NCBI GenBank assembly: GCA_039090855.1
Contig: CM077005.1
Span: 75,512,607 to 75,576,606 of the forward strand
Reading direction: 5' to 3'
Source of the DNA: Macrothele yani
Taxonomy: Eukaryota; Arthropoda; Arachnida; Araneae; Macrothelidae
Length of the DNA stretch: 64,000 nt
Part shown: piece after piece, positions 32,153-42,707 of the stretch
How positions within the stretch are numbered: position 1 is the first letter of the stretch
Layout: each line of letters begins with the position of its first letter
Position numbers and translations under genes: made by a program
The notes under the pieces: model-generated
Databases searched by the model: none
Told to the model about the DNA's origin: nothing
Seen by the model: the letters and a program-made list of their open reading frames with translations, nothing else

Positions 32153-33905
32153 GCATCATCATCATCATTGTCAACCTTTATCTATGCACTGCTGGACGAA
32201 GATCTCCCCAAGTTTCTTCCACAACGGTCTGTCTTGTGCCAGTCTCCTCCATGTTACTCCCGCATACTTTCGAATTTCATCCACCCATCTCCCATGTGGT
32301 CTTCTTCTGGATCTTTTCCTGTTCCTTTGGAATCCAGTCTAAAATGTCAGCTGTCCATCTATGGTCTGTCTATCTGGCAATATGTCCAACCCATTACCAT
32401 TTCAGGGATTTTACTCTGATCATGATGTCTTCCACTCTTGTCATTTTTCTGATCCACGAGTTCCTCTTCTTATCTCTCCTGGTTACACCAAGCATGCACC
32501 TCTCCATACCTCTTTGAGTTGTCTGCAGTCTTTGCATGTCTCTTTTACTTAAGGTCCACGTCTCTGCACCATATGTAAGCACTGGAAGGAGGCATTGATC
32601 AAACACTTTTGTTTTAAGAAATAATGGTATATTGCTCTTGAATATTATACTGTTTCTTACAAAAGCTCTACAGGCAAGTTTTATACGCCGATTAATTTCT
32701 TCATCAATGTGGCCCTCACTTGATATCTGCTGTCCAAGATAAATGTAGGTATTGGTTATCTCCAGCTTTCCCCCATCAATCGATAAATCTTCATTTCTTT
32801 TAAAAGCATTGTACATCACTTTTGTCTTCTGAAAGTTCATTTTTAACCCCACTTCTTTATTCTTGTCAGCAAGTTCCTGGATCATACTCTGCAGCTCTAA
32901 TGGGGTAGTTGCAAAATTGACTACGTCATCAGCAAAACGAAGGTGATTTAGATAATCTCCATTAATCTTTATCCCTTTGTTTTCCCAGTTCAGTGATTGA
33001 AAGACATTTTCCAATGTGGCATTAAAGAGTTTGGGAAATATAGTGTCACATTGTCTCACTCCCTTTCCAATTTTTATGGGTGTTGTATTCTTAAATAGCA
33101 GAATCTTTGCACTTGCAGTTTCAAAGATGTTATTAATAATATTAATGTATGCACCTTCTATACCGCAGGATTTCAAAGCCATAATGGTTTCACCGAATCA
33201 AAAGCTTTTCCATAATCGATAAAAACCATGCATAATGGAAGTTCATATTCCCTCGCTCTTTCAATTAGTTCTCTCAGTACGTGGATATGATCTATAGTGC
33301 TGTAACCACTCCTGAATCCAGCTTGTTCTCTCGGTTGAGCCATGTCCAGTGTCACCTTCAAGCGGTGTGAAAGAACTTTAGTGAAGATTTTATAAAGCAC
33401 TGATAGGTCTGCAGTTCCTGAGATCCTCAATGTCACCTTTTTTATGTAGCAGGATCATTGTAGCATTGTTCTAATCTTCAGAAATCTTTCCTTCATTAAG
33501 GCATCTAGTGAAAACTTGGGCGAGTACTGTTACAATTTCTCCACTTGCTTCTTGTATGATGTCTACAGTAATTCCATCTTCTCCTGGAGCTTGAGTACAT
33601 GTATTATCCCTTTCATACAGCTTTGAGTAGAAATATTTCACTCTTGTCAAGTTATCACCTCTATTTCTTGTTACAGGCCATCTTCTTTTCGCCGAGCCAT
33701 AATCTGTCTTCTTCCCTTATTCAGATGTCCCTTTGCTCTCTTCAGGCTTTGGTTGTTTTCAATTGCTTTCCTCACTACTTCACAGTTGAATTTCCTTACG
33801 TCTTCAGCCATACTTTTTCTTACCGTCTTGCATAGCTCTATATATATTGCACTTTGGAAGTCACATTTCCTTTGGTTATCCTCATCTCTCTTCTTTTTTA
33901 CATAC
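32153..33905 (-). pseudogene. RTE-type LINE copy 3, minus strand, 5'-truncated and broken
   Basis: The 3' tail is (CAT)n on the plus strand at 32153-32168. Reading back on the minus strand gives the same C-terminal and RT blocks as the copies at 7817 and 9243: FIDYGKAFDSV (E to G beside the catalytic D), GVRQCDTIFPKLF (GD to CD), FADDVVNF (catalytic DD kept) and LGQQISSEGHIDEE. Frames break near 32390, 33175, 33440 and 33670. The linker IELCKTVRKSMAEDVRKFN extends to about 33905, where homology stops, so the endonuclease is absent. More diverged than copies 1 and 2. Confidence 0.9.
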
Positions 33906-33945
33906 ACGTGGATTAAAACTACCTGTTTCTTATAGATCACAAGTA

Positions 33946-34126
33946 CATTAGATGCCGGTTAATTGGAACACATCGGACTAGGGCACTGTGGTCTGGTTAA
34001 GTGGCAGCTCCAATTATGCGAAGCTTTATCTCAAACAACTAAATTGGAATCGTTGTAAAAATTGTCCCAAATAAACGGCTGCCCCGATTCACCAATGGCT
34101 CGAGCCCAATAAAGCGGAATCTACTG
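33946..34126. mobile_element. pogo/Tigger-like MITE, 181 bp
   Basis: Left end CATTAGATGCCGGTTAATTG, right end read inward CAGTAGATTCCGCTTTATTG; TA on both sides (33944-33945 and 34127-34128). About three quarters of the first 20 bases match. No coding. pogo-like by terminal sequence and TA target; this is inference. Confidence 0.6.
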
Positions 34127-34296
34127 TATATGAAATGAAAAATTGGGAAGTATTTTATCTTTAGGTAATATTAGTTTGGAAACTAAATGCTCTGACGCAT
34201 ATTTCTAATATTACCTTCCTTTTTGAGTTACTGTTCTTATATAAATTAGGCTATATATTCTTCGGTAGATTTTATTTTTGAACGGCACGTCACTCC

Positions 34297-34881
34297 TGTG
34301 ACGTGCCTGCCCAGCAGGACGCACACGATATAAAGGCAGATAGCAGCAATAACGAACATCCGCGTAGTTCAATTGGTAGAGCGACTTATTCCGGAATGAG
34401 AGGACCCGGGTTCGAGCCCCGGCGTGGATAAAAATGACGGAGAACTTTACGTTATATTAGCGCCCGAACTTTCCGGATGACCCGGCCGTTCAAGACCTCG
34501 CAATGGTGTGATGTTCTTTCCACACCGCGAGATAGGAAAAATCAGAGAATCCCTTCTCCAGCGCTTCGAAAAATAAATGTGTGTGACGTTGCATTCCACA
34601 CACCAGATTGGCTGGGAGTTCTCAAGTGCACGTTCTACAGCGGATGGCTGCCTGCAACGATTCATGGTCACGGCTGACCCGTGGGCCATGCCCCCGGCCC
34701 TTTTTCGGGGGCGGGGAGATGTGACGTGCCTGCCCAGCAGGACGCACACGATATAAAGGCAGATACCAGCGATAACGTACGCCGCGTAGCTCAGTTGGTG
34801 GAGAGACTTATTCCGGAATGAAAGGACCCGGGTTCGAGCCCCGGCGTGGATAAAAATGATGGAGAAGTTTACTTCGTTATA
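34297..34881 (+). mobile_element. TRIM retroelement with tRNA-like LTRs (older copy)
   Basis: LTR1 34297-34456 and LTR2 34720-34881 share TGTGACGTGCCTGCCCAGCA, CACACGATATAAAGGCAGAT, the tRNA-like block and the end ...GTTATA, with about a dozen differences. Directly after LTR1 is TAGCGCCCGAAC, a mutated tRNA-Lys-type primer site; just before LTR2 is a purine-rich CGGGGGCGGGGAGA. Internal 263 bp, no coding. Flanks (ACTCC / CTTCC) are an imperfect target duplication. The structure fits terminal-repeat retrotransposons in miniature, which are mobilised by another element's proteins. Confidence 0.85.
34358..34429 (+). promoter_or_regulatory. tRNA-like Pol III promoter in LTR1 of the older TRIM
   Basis: Cloverleaf-compatible: acceptor ATCCGCG pairs with CGTGGAT over 7 bp, D-arm GTTC/GAGC (first pair G-C), T-arm CCGGG/CCCGG around TTCGAGC with the B box GGTTCGAGCCC. 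The anticodon stem CTTAT/ATGAG has a 6-nt loop (TCCGGA), one short of a normal tRNA, so it is not a functional tRNA gene. The second LTR (34780-34851) has a damaged acceptor arm. Confidence 0.75.
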
Positions 34882-35388
34882 CTTCCCTAAATTTCTTTAA
34901 GCTTCTTGGCAACAACTGACCGTGAGTCGAAGGTAAATAAAAAGCTGCGCAGAAATTCAAGTATGGTAGTACGACGCAAGATGATTTACTTGTTTGATTT
35001 GGACCGCGTGTTTTCTTGGTGGTCTATACTCTAAGTTTCATCTAGAGGCTGATATTGTAATTAAGTCAACGAAACTCTGTTAGTTGCTCAAATAAGAATT
35101 GTGATTACGAGCTGCACGTCAACAACCAGGAAGCGAATAACTAAGTCGTTGCAAGTTCTATTTCTTGCTATATTAATCCTGGAGAGTGTTGGTGGTTGTC
35201 AAAGTGCTGTGTTAAGTATTAGAAGATCGGTTCCACACCAAGTGAAAACATACAGGTCCTAAATAAGTCATACGATGATACGTGTGCTACCTCGGTTTTC
35301 AACAGTTTCACCTTTTTCGATGATATTTTGACTTCTTACTTTGATCTGATATTTTATTTTGATGACTAACCCTCCATTTATATTTGCT
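34882..35388. other. unassigned
   Basis: Nothing recognised. Confidence 0.5.
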
Positions 35389-35700
35389 TTAAGGTGGACG
35401 TCAAGTAACTTTTCTTCCTATACTTCTAATGGAAAAAACTTCTGTACACATTTTCTTCACAATTACTGCGTTCCCAAGGATGAAAATTTGAACACTGATT
35501 AAAATAGCTTCCTTTTATAACTTGGAATACTTAATATTTTCTAAAACATAACCATAATTATGCAATCCATCATTTGTTTGTCTACTGACGTCATCAAAGT
35601 ACAGGTCGCGCCATCTTTTCTCTGGTTTCAACACAACCAAAGGAAAAGTTATTGCTATTTAATATCATTATACTTATGCTTTAGAAAACATTAAGTATTC

Positions 35701-38191
35701 TGTTACAGTGGACACCTCCCCCCCTTCCAACCTAAAACCTGAAGAAAACTTTAAAATTTGTCCGCCATGTCGCGTATTGTATGAGGCAGCTAGGAATCAC
35801 AGTTCGCCGCCCCGGTAGCGCAGTGGTCTAAGGAGTTGGCCTCTGATCATTCGTCCGTAAGGGGTCCGGGTTCGAATCCCGGTGAGGCATGGATGTTGTG
35901 TTTGTCTTACGGCACTGGCTCTCTCCCTTCCCTGGAACCAGTGACCCTAAATTAGGGACGGGCGACTGCTTATAGCCCATTGAGTTGCTCACGGTGGTCG
36001 TTAAACCTCCAACCAAAAAAAAAAAATCACAGTTCGGCAGGCTCACATGTTCTTTTACAGTTCACAGCTTTTTTTCTTATTTATTTCTCATTTGCGTTGC
36101 TTTTTCTTTCGGCTGTTCTATAAATTAATTAACAAAATTGCGGGATAGTTAGGAAGTCGCTCCAATGCTTTTGAAGGCAAGAAACGCAATATTTTGCCAT
36201 TTTGAATTACTAGACCTCACACATAGCCCTGAAGTGAAACATAAAAATTCCTATCTCAAGGGTCTTCCAGGGGGTGTAAGCGAACTAGGGAAATGTGCTT
36301 TCGAATGTGGATGGAAGAAGCAATGTTCGAAGTGGTTTTTCACTTTTGTTTTTTTCTTCTTTCCGCTTGTAGCTTAACGCTCTGGTCCGTATGTTTACTT
36401 CAGTGGGTGGGCCAAGAGACCCTCAGCAGACACATAACTCTCTCAGCAAGAAAGATACTTTGACGTCTGCGAGGGACAACGGGCAATTAAGAGTATAGAA
36501 TCGCCGAAAAGAATAGGGGGTGAATTCGAGCGTTGTTTTCGGTCAGTAGTTGCTGATATACGCTTAAGGTAAAAGCACGTCTGATTTCGCTCGGCCGAGA
36601 AAATTAATCTCAGGGCTGGCGGTCGCAACTCGATAAACAAAATGGAAACAAAACCTGCGAGCGGCATATTTGAACTGCGTACTCAGGCAGGGTAGATGTT
36701 GTGCTAACGGAAAGGAACTGACTGAATTGGGAATGAACGGTCAAAAAGGGCGGAAGGTAGCGACGGACGGAATCTACTATAGCAGCAGCGGAAGTGAGGG
36801 GGTCCCACTCTCCAGGCAGTTGACGGTCAGAATTATTTCTTCACGACAACAGAAATCATTTCCCAGGAACACAGAAAACCAGTCTCGGAAACTGCAACAG
36901 CAGATGTGAGAGGGGCTATTTTGTTTAACGGTCACTTTTAAATCTTCACAAGAGTGGATCCGTGTATGCTCGCATCAGCGCAACAAAGTGCGGCGTGATA
37001 TCACCATTTTAATTGTGAGCTTCATTTACATCAAGCGTCAAAGTGAAGTGTTGAATCATCGGTGCTGCCACAATGTGCAAGTGTCTCTGTGTGTGTGTGT
37101 GTGTTTTGTCGTGTTATATTATGTGATGCACACTGGATTTGCACAGCAAAGTCACGAAACTGTAAGTAGATGAATATTTCCTTTTTTTTTTCTTCGCACA
37201 TCTGCGAACTTGTGCCATCCCGACACCCAAAGCTGCGTGGACATAGATGCAGTAATGCTGAATGACTGAACCTCAGAGGAAGTACCTGCACATACAAACT
37301 TCAATTTCTTACAGGGCCCATTTCCTGATTATTTTTTTTACATGAATAAGGGAGAGGGTGTGGCCACAAATTCCGCTGGGCGGAACAGTTTCTTTGAACT
37401 TTGGTTCAGGGCCAATGCAAGCAGGGAAGGGATCTGCATGTGCATGCTTATTAGATTTAGTTAATTAACTTTGGCAGTATTTCGCACCTATAATCGTATA
37501 CCGCAAATTAACGTGCTTGTGTATTTTGTGTCGCGAGTATTTTTAATGTGATCGTTTGCATATAATTTTTTTTTCATTCTCCAAGCAATTGTATATGAAT
37601 ATCACCTGCTGCTCTATTTAGTGTGTTAACGAGTAGTATCTCTTGTTCAGATAGTCCGGTGGAGACTCAGTCGGCTTGCGTCTTCCGACAGTAAAGTGTG
37701 ACACCGTATGCTGCCCACATAAGAGGGGCAATTGTCTATGCGCCCCGAGAGCGCCGTATCTGTTTAAATCACACAGAACGTAATTAAATGTTGTGTTGTT
37801 CATTTGTGAAACATGTGTTATTTGTGAAAGTGAGTGTTGTTCTGGCTGGTTGGGGATTGAATGTACCGGAGTAAGATCCGGACCACTACACTGAGTCACG
37901 AATTGGTGATTGCGGGTGAACCTCATCACAACTCTCTGATCCCAAAGTATCGTTTTTTTAGTTTATTGTATTTTTTATTGTTGTTATTTTTGTTCACACG
38001 GTGGATTCACCCAAGCCTCATGCTTCGGGTCATTCTTCCAAGTTTCATTTTTTTATGTTCTGGTGTGAATCATTGAGTGCAGCGGTGCACCTGAGATTCA
38101 CACCTGGTGCCGCGGCCAACTACATTGTACGACAGGTTTCAAGCACCGTTACCGGCCGACTCGGCAGGAACACTGCTAGTGCTGTGTAACA
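35701..38191. mobile_element. long solo-LTR-like insertion, TG...CA, 4-bp target duplication
   Basis: Starts TGTTACAGTGGACACC and ends GTGCTGTGTAACA, a 7-bp perfect terminal inversion TGTTACA/TGTAACA. ATTC flanks both sides (35697-35700, 38192-38195). Removing it and one ATTC restores the MITE sequence AAGTATTC-CAAGTTAT, matching 52687-52700. Inside I find neither a second copy of the start nor any gag/pol frame, so a solo LTR of about 2.27 kb (without its SINE) is the best reading. A (TG)n tract is at 37088-37104. Unusually long for an LTR; a non-LTR composite is the alternative. Confidence 0.7.
35806..36024 (+). repeat. tRNA-derived SINE, full length, young
   Basis: GCCGCCCCGGTAGCGCAGTG start, B box GGTTCGAATCCC, the same body as at 28141 with few differences, poly-A tail. 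The 11-bp duplication AATCACAGTTC lies at 35795-35805 and 36025-36035. Inserted into the long LTR. Confidence 0.95.
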
Positions 38192-38330
38192 ATTCCAAGT
38201 TATAATATGAAGCTATTTTAATCGATGTTCAAATTTTCATTCTTGGGAACACACTAATTGTGAAGGAAATGTGTACAAAAGTTTTTCCATTGGAAGTATA
38301 GGAAGCAAAATTACTTGACGTCCACCTTAA

Positions 38331-38740
38331 ATATCGAACTTTCTTATGATTTTATGTCATATGTTACCTGGCTTGGCTTATCAGAAATGCCATCAGAGTA
38401 CATAATGTATTTAGGTTTCACTGCTTATTTAATTGAACCTTCTTTTTTAGCATTGACGTACCTTTGTCAATCCCATACAGCGATATGCTTGTCCAAAACA
38501 GTTTCAAGGGTCGCACTTTTTATGTGAAGTGTGTCTATTCACAGTCAGACGAGAATTCTTTATTTGCAAGAACAAATCAGGAGTTTTGAAATAATGTTGC
38601 TCGAACACAGCATCGTATCTTTATAGAAAACAAGTATCTCGGATAATTTTCAAATGAAATTGAAACAATATACTGAAGATAAACCATACATAAGTTATTA
38701 ATAAAAAGATAAGCAGTGAAACCTAAATCTGTATTGTTCA
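38331..38740. other. unassigned
   Basis: No recognised feature other than the foldback that follows. Confidence 0.5.
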
Positions 38741-38937
38741 TAAATAAATAAATACATCGCTCTTTCCACGTTCCAGAAACACATAGCATCCGAAAAATTG
38801 TTTTTCAGCCGCCGCCGTGGAAATGAAACACGGAACTCTCGATAACTGGCTCTCGTTCCACGGCGGCGGCAGAAAAACAATTTTTCAGATGCTATGTGTT
38901 TTTCGAACGTGGAATGAGCGATGTATTTATTTATTTA
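38741..38937. repeat. foldback palindrome, 82-bp arms, 33-bp spacer
   Basis: The left arm (38741-38822: TAAATAAATAAATACATCGC ... CAGCCGCCGCCGTGGAA) is the reverse complement of the right arm (38856-38937: TTCCACGGCGGCGGC ... GATGTATTTATTTATTTA) with only a few differences, for example CCAGAAAC against TTTTTCGA and CTCTTTCC against GGAATGAG. It would form a very stable hairpin. A foldback or MITE-type element is likely; the class is unknown. Confidence 0.9.
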
Positions 38938-40850
38938 CTGACGCCACGTATTTGCAGGATTTTCACCTTGTATTGTTCATGTTAATCTCTCAGAATTCCA
39001 TCATCTACCTGCAATTTTAATCTTGCGAAACGACCATGCTATAACTCATTAAACATGATTGTTAACTGAATTTATAAGCTTCACCAGTTAAGTAGTAAGG
39101 TCACCCCTCTGGCCGCGGAAGCGACGTCACATGCGTGCGTGTCCAACTTCCGGAAAATACATCACATGACTGCTTTTACTGGGCGTCGACGAAGAAATTT
39201 TTTTCTCTGTGTCCATAGTTTTTTGCCATTTCTTTTTGGCTACATTACGTCACCTCTCACCTGGCTCTCGTCGACATTGACGAAAACATCTTTTATTTCA
39301 GGGGAGGTAGGAACTTTCTCACAGTCATTTTAATTATCCACTCCATCTAACCCTCCACTGTTTAGTTTGGATTATCCCAGTTTGTTTGAAGTTGGGAAAT
39401 TCAACGTGTTCTGAATTCGGGAAATTTTATTAAACCTGGATTTATTTTTAAAAACGCAACGAGACGCTCTGGATGCTTCGAACCTAGAAAATTTAACTTT
39501 TGCGGTATAGCCGAGCGCTCTGCTGATCGACTCACCTAGAATTATGTGTGGATAGGTAAATAGGTTAAAGGGAGGTGATATCTCGTAAACCCAGTTTCTT
39601 GATTTGTGTGAGTACTTAAGAAACATGTGATTTTGTTCCCAGTTAAGTCAACTCAGGTATCTCGAATGAATATGAAAGACCTTATTCAGACCAAGACAAG
39701 ACAACTTATTTAATTGTATAGAAAAATCTACGCTAAAAATCCGGTAGAATGAAGAAATGTACGTATGACGTAAAACACCAAGTAACTATAAAATCTGCAT
39801 CAGTTTTACAAATGTGATGTTGGTACTCAGCATACGTATCTGAAAAAAACTGGAATATAGTCTGCGCTGCCTCTTGCTATTGTGATGAACTTTTGATTGA
39901 AATATTACTACACTGTAAATAAATTTTTGAAATTCACAAGACACTTTCCGTAATTTCTTTAGTGAATAAACGAAGCATGCTTCTAATGCATATTTTCCCG
40001 TGAAATGACGGAAAAAAACTGAATTTCACTGATTTTTCGTATGCCAGGAAAATTCTTTTGTTTTCAGATACCTTTCCGCAATTTCTTTCTTATTGACGGT
40101 AAATTACCGTTTTCAAAAGGCGTTAACGGAAAAAATCTGAATTTTCAGAAACCTTTGCGTAACTTCTTTCTTATATTAACAGAAAAACTCCGTTCTCACT
40201 TTTTCCGTATCCATATAACGAAATATTTCCGGTGATAGGAGAGATTCACTGGAATACTTAGGGTTTGATTAACTGTTAAATGTGCATAGTCTGTCGAAGT
40301 ATTTGATTTTGAAGTTCTGTAGCGAGATCGGATACTGTGGATAGTATATCGCATGAATTCTTGTAACTGTGTCGCAGGATATTTCTTCTCCTTTCTCCCA
40401 TTTTGTGCGCCAGCTATTATGTACTGTGTTACCGTAAGAAACCGGGTACTTAATTTATTGCACGGGTGATTGTACAATGTCTGTGTAATCAGTCTGTGGA
40501 GTCAGATGATTCTGCCAAACCCGTTCCCTTGGCTGTGGTTTCAAGTAAATTTTATATTTGGAAGTTTTGTGAAATACTATTATAAAACAGTACGTTGGAC
40601 CTTCTCTTAACGACAATTAAAAGTTATTATCAGTAGAAAAAAGATCTCAAACTACAAATCATTCTGTTGCTTCGAAAAATCACGATGAAAAAAAATTGTA
40701 ATAAGACCTAGTACAGAACAAAAGGAAATTGTTGGAAACGTATTAAAAAAATAACAAGCTCCAATAGAAAAAAAGATGCTTCTTGTATTACTGAAAAAAA
40801 TTACCATCGTGCAATAAATTTGCACCTTGAACGTGAGCTTAGTTCGTGTG
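38938..40850. other. unassigned; ACGG/CCGT-rich repetitive patch at about 39940-40240
   Basis: Between 39940 and 40240, TTTCCGTAATTTCTTT, CTTTCCGCAATTTCTTTCTT and CTTTGCGTAACTTCTTTCTT recur at about 100-bp steps, together with ACGGAAAAAA; similar ACGGAAAT motifs reappear in inverted sense at 40970-41090. Probably a decayed repetitive element. No coding seen. Confidence 0.45.
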
Positions 40851-40927
40851 GTATTTTGGCTCAGCAGTTAAGACGCGCGGCTTCAACTTAAAAGACCAGG
40901 GCTCGGTTCTCACTACCGGTGCGGAAG
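40851..40927 (+). repeat. tRNA-like fragment (possible SINE head)
   Basis: TTTTGGCTCAGCAGTTAAGA resembles an A-box/D-arm, CGCGGCTTCAACTTAAAAGA an anticodon arm, and GGGCTCGGTTCTCACTACCG a T-arm with a weak B box. Not the same head as the main SINE family. No tail recognised. Confidence 0.3.
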
Positions 40928-41090
40928 GGCTGAAACATTCAGCGTGTTGGATTTTGTGAAATTTCAATCGAAATACGGAAAAAACTTAAAACGGACTTTT
41001 CTGAAATATACGGAATTACTGATTATAAAAAATCTGTGAAAATAGGGAATTTTAAAAAAACTAGCACTTTTAAAAACGGAAATTCCGTTA

Positions 41091-41270
41091 TGTAACGTAC
41101 CAGGAGATGTGACATACCTGCCAGAAGGACGCACACGACATAAAGGCAGATAGGAATCAGAGTAAAACGTCTACGTAGCTCAGTTGGTAGAGCGACTTGT
41201 TCCGGAATAAGCGGACTCGGGTTCGAATCCTGGCGTGGACAGAAATGACGGAGAAATTTACTTCGTTGTA
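41091..41270 (+). mobile_element. solo LTR of the tRNA-like TRIM family
   Basis: TGTAACGTACCAGGAGATGT to ACTTCGTTGTA, 180 bp, matches the TRIM LTRs at 60506 and 60804 except for scattered changes. Flanked by perfect 4-bp duplications GTTA (41087-41090 and 41271-41274). No primer site or second LTR follows, so it arose by LTR-LTR recombination. The tRNA-like part is 41169-41240 (acceptor GTCTACG/CGTGGAC, all seven positions paired). Confidence 0.92.
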
Positions 41271-42699
41271 GTTAAAAGACGGATACTTACAGGCAACTTA
41301 GCTGCACGTTGTTTTCAGAAATTTTCCGTGAATTCATACCATTTATATCTTACAATGTACTGCTACAACATTTATGCTTTCCCGTTATTGTACATAGAAA
41401 ATTTAATTAAAATTGCACATATTTGATGAGATTTAAGAACGCGTTTATAACGTACAGGTAATGAATCCCATTGGAAATTTATATGTGTTAGATCCAGTGA
41501 ATCAATATGATTGGAAATATTACATTTTCCTAAGCCTTTCTTGGGGTTTTTAGGTAGCTATGCGGAAAAATTTCGTAAGCAATATGTTTCAGAATGTGGA
41601 AAATTTTGCCTTGAATGTGGATCATTCCTTTTCCCAGAGTTGCGAAATATACACAAAATCCGATGATCGCTATATGTAAGCGATACGACTGAAAAGATAA
41701 AGACATAAAGAAAAAGAGAAAAAGAAGACATAGAACAGAAGTACTCGGGTTGGAACAACTTAATAACGAGTCCCCATAGCCGATATTGAGTACCACCCAA
41801 AGATGTCAACATCTTAAATGAAAACGCAAGAAGCAAATCGGAATGAAAGGTTCCTTTCATCCACACCAGGTCCTCTGATCATCGCTAACTGATTTCTGAA
41901 GGGGGCAACAAGCTGTGAAGATAAGTTCTGGTCTGTTATTAATGTTCTGCCCTCAGTATAGCCTGCAATAAGAGAAGAAGATAGCTTTCTGGTCGATTAG
42001 GGGCGAGAGCATTAGCAACGAAGAAACTGTTGTTTCTTCAGGGCTTTCTCTATTTCCCCCTCCTTTCCTCCGTTAGATTCATCGTGATCTTTTTATTCTG
42101 CGGATCTGTGCTCTGACATGCTCTGTGTGTGTGCGTGTGTGTGTGCGTTACAACAACCCCCTCCTGTCATTCTGGGATTAATCTAACACTCTTCCCTCTA
42201 CAGACTCGCCAAATGCGATGCAGAAAAAAAAATAAAGAAAGTAAGAGAGAGAGAGATGGGAAAAAGGAAAGCAGACGTAAGATTGTTGTAGCAAATCAAA
42301 CACAAAGCCGATGAGCACGTATGACGTATATTAAGATGTCAAAGGATGGTTAGGACGAAAAACCCTGATGCCGTCGGTGAAATGAAATGTGTTCGTTTTG
42401 CAGGAGTGATGTACACGAATTCCATTAATAAAGTTGCCCAGGATTATCGTCGATAAACTAATATCTGTAAAATACTTGCCGTTGATATTGAGTCAGTCAG
42501 AGGTCGGGCGAGAAACATAAAACTCATCATAAGAAATGATAAATTAAAAAAAATGCATGTTTCTGCTGTGTATGATTTATAATGAACAGTTTTTAATGCA
42601 CCAGAAAGCTGCTTTAATGACTGAAGCTTTTACTCTTTAGGTGAACTGATATAAAAATTGGGATTTTAAACGGCTCAAAATATTAATTTAAACAGATGA
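41271..42699. other. unassigned, with a (TG)n tract at 42121-42148
   Basis: Short frames only. (GT)n with CG interruptions at 42121-42148 and a purine-rich patch at 42225-42270. Confidence 0.5.
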
Positions 42700-42707
42700 A
42701 TTAATTC

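Larger units (their letters stand above)
35393..38326. mobile_element. TTAA-type MITE (piggyBac or Kolobok-like), split by an LTR element
   Basis: Left end GGTGGACGTCAAGTAACTTT after TTAA (35389-35392); right end read inward GGTGGACGTCAAGTAATTTT before TTAA (38327-38330). The arms match the undisrupted copy at 52398-53003, including CCCAAGGATGAAAATTTGAA and GAAAAGATGGCGCGACCTG-type blocks. Without the 2.49-kb insertion it is about 440 bp. No coding. A perfect TGACGTCA lies near 35585. Confidence 0.9.

Noticed and set aside
34358..34429. tRNA gene calls in the TRIM LTRs
   Set aside because: The anticodon loop is 6 nt, the sequence is repeated within LTRs and it lies inside a retroelement, so it is treated as a promoter-like tRNA derivative and not a host tRNA gene.
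34297..34881. Lentivirus or other endogenous retrovirus suggested by the Lys3-type primer site
   Set aside because: The element is under 600 bp, has no gag, pol or env trace, and tRNA-Lys primer sites also occur in arthropod LTR retrotransposons.
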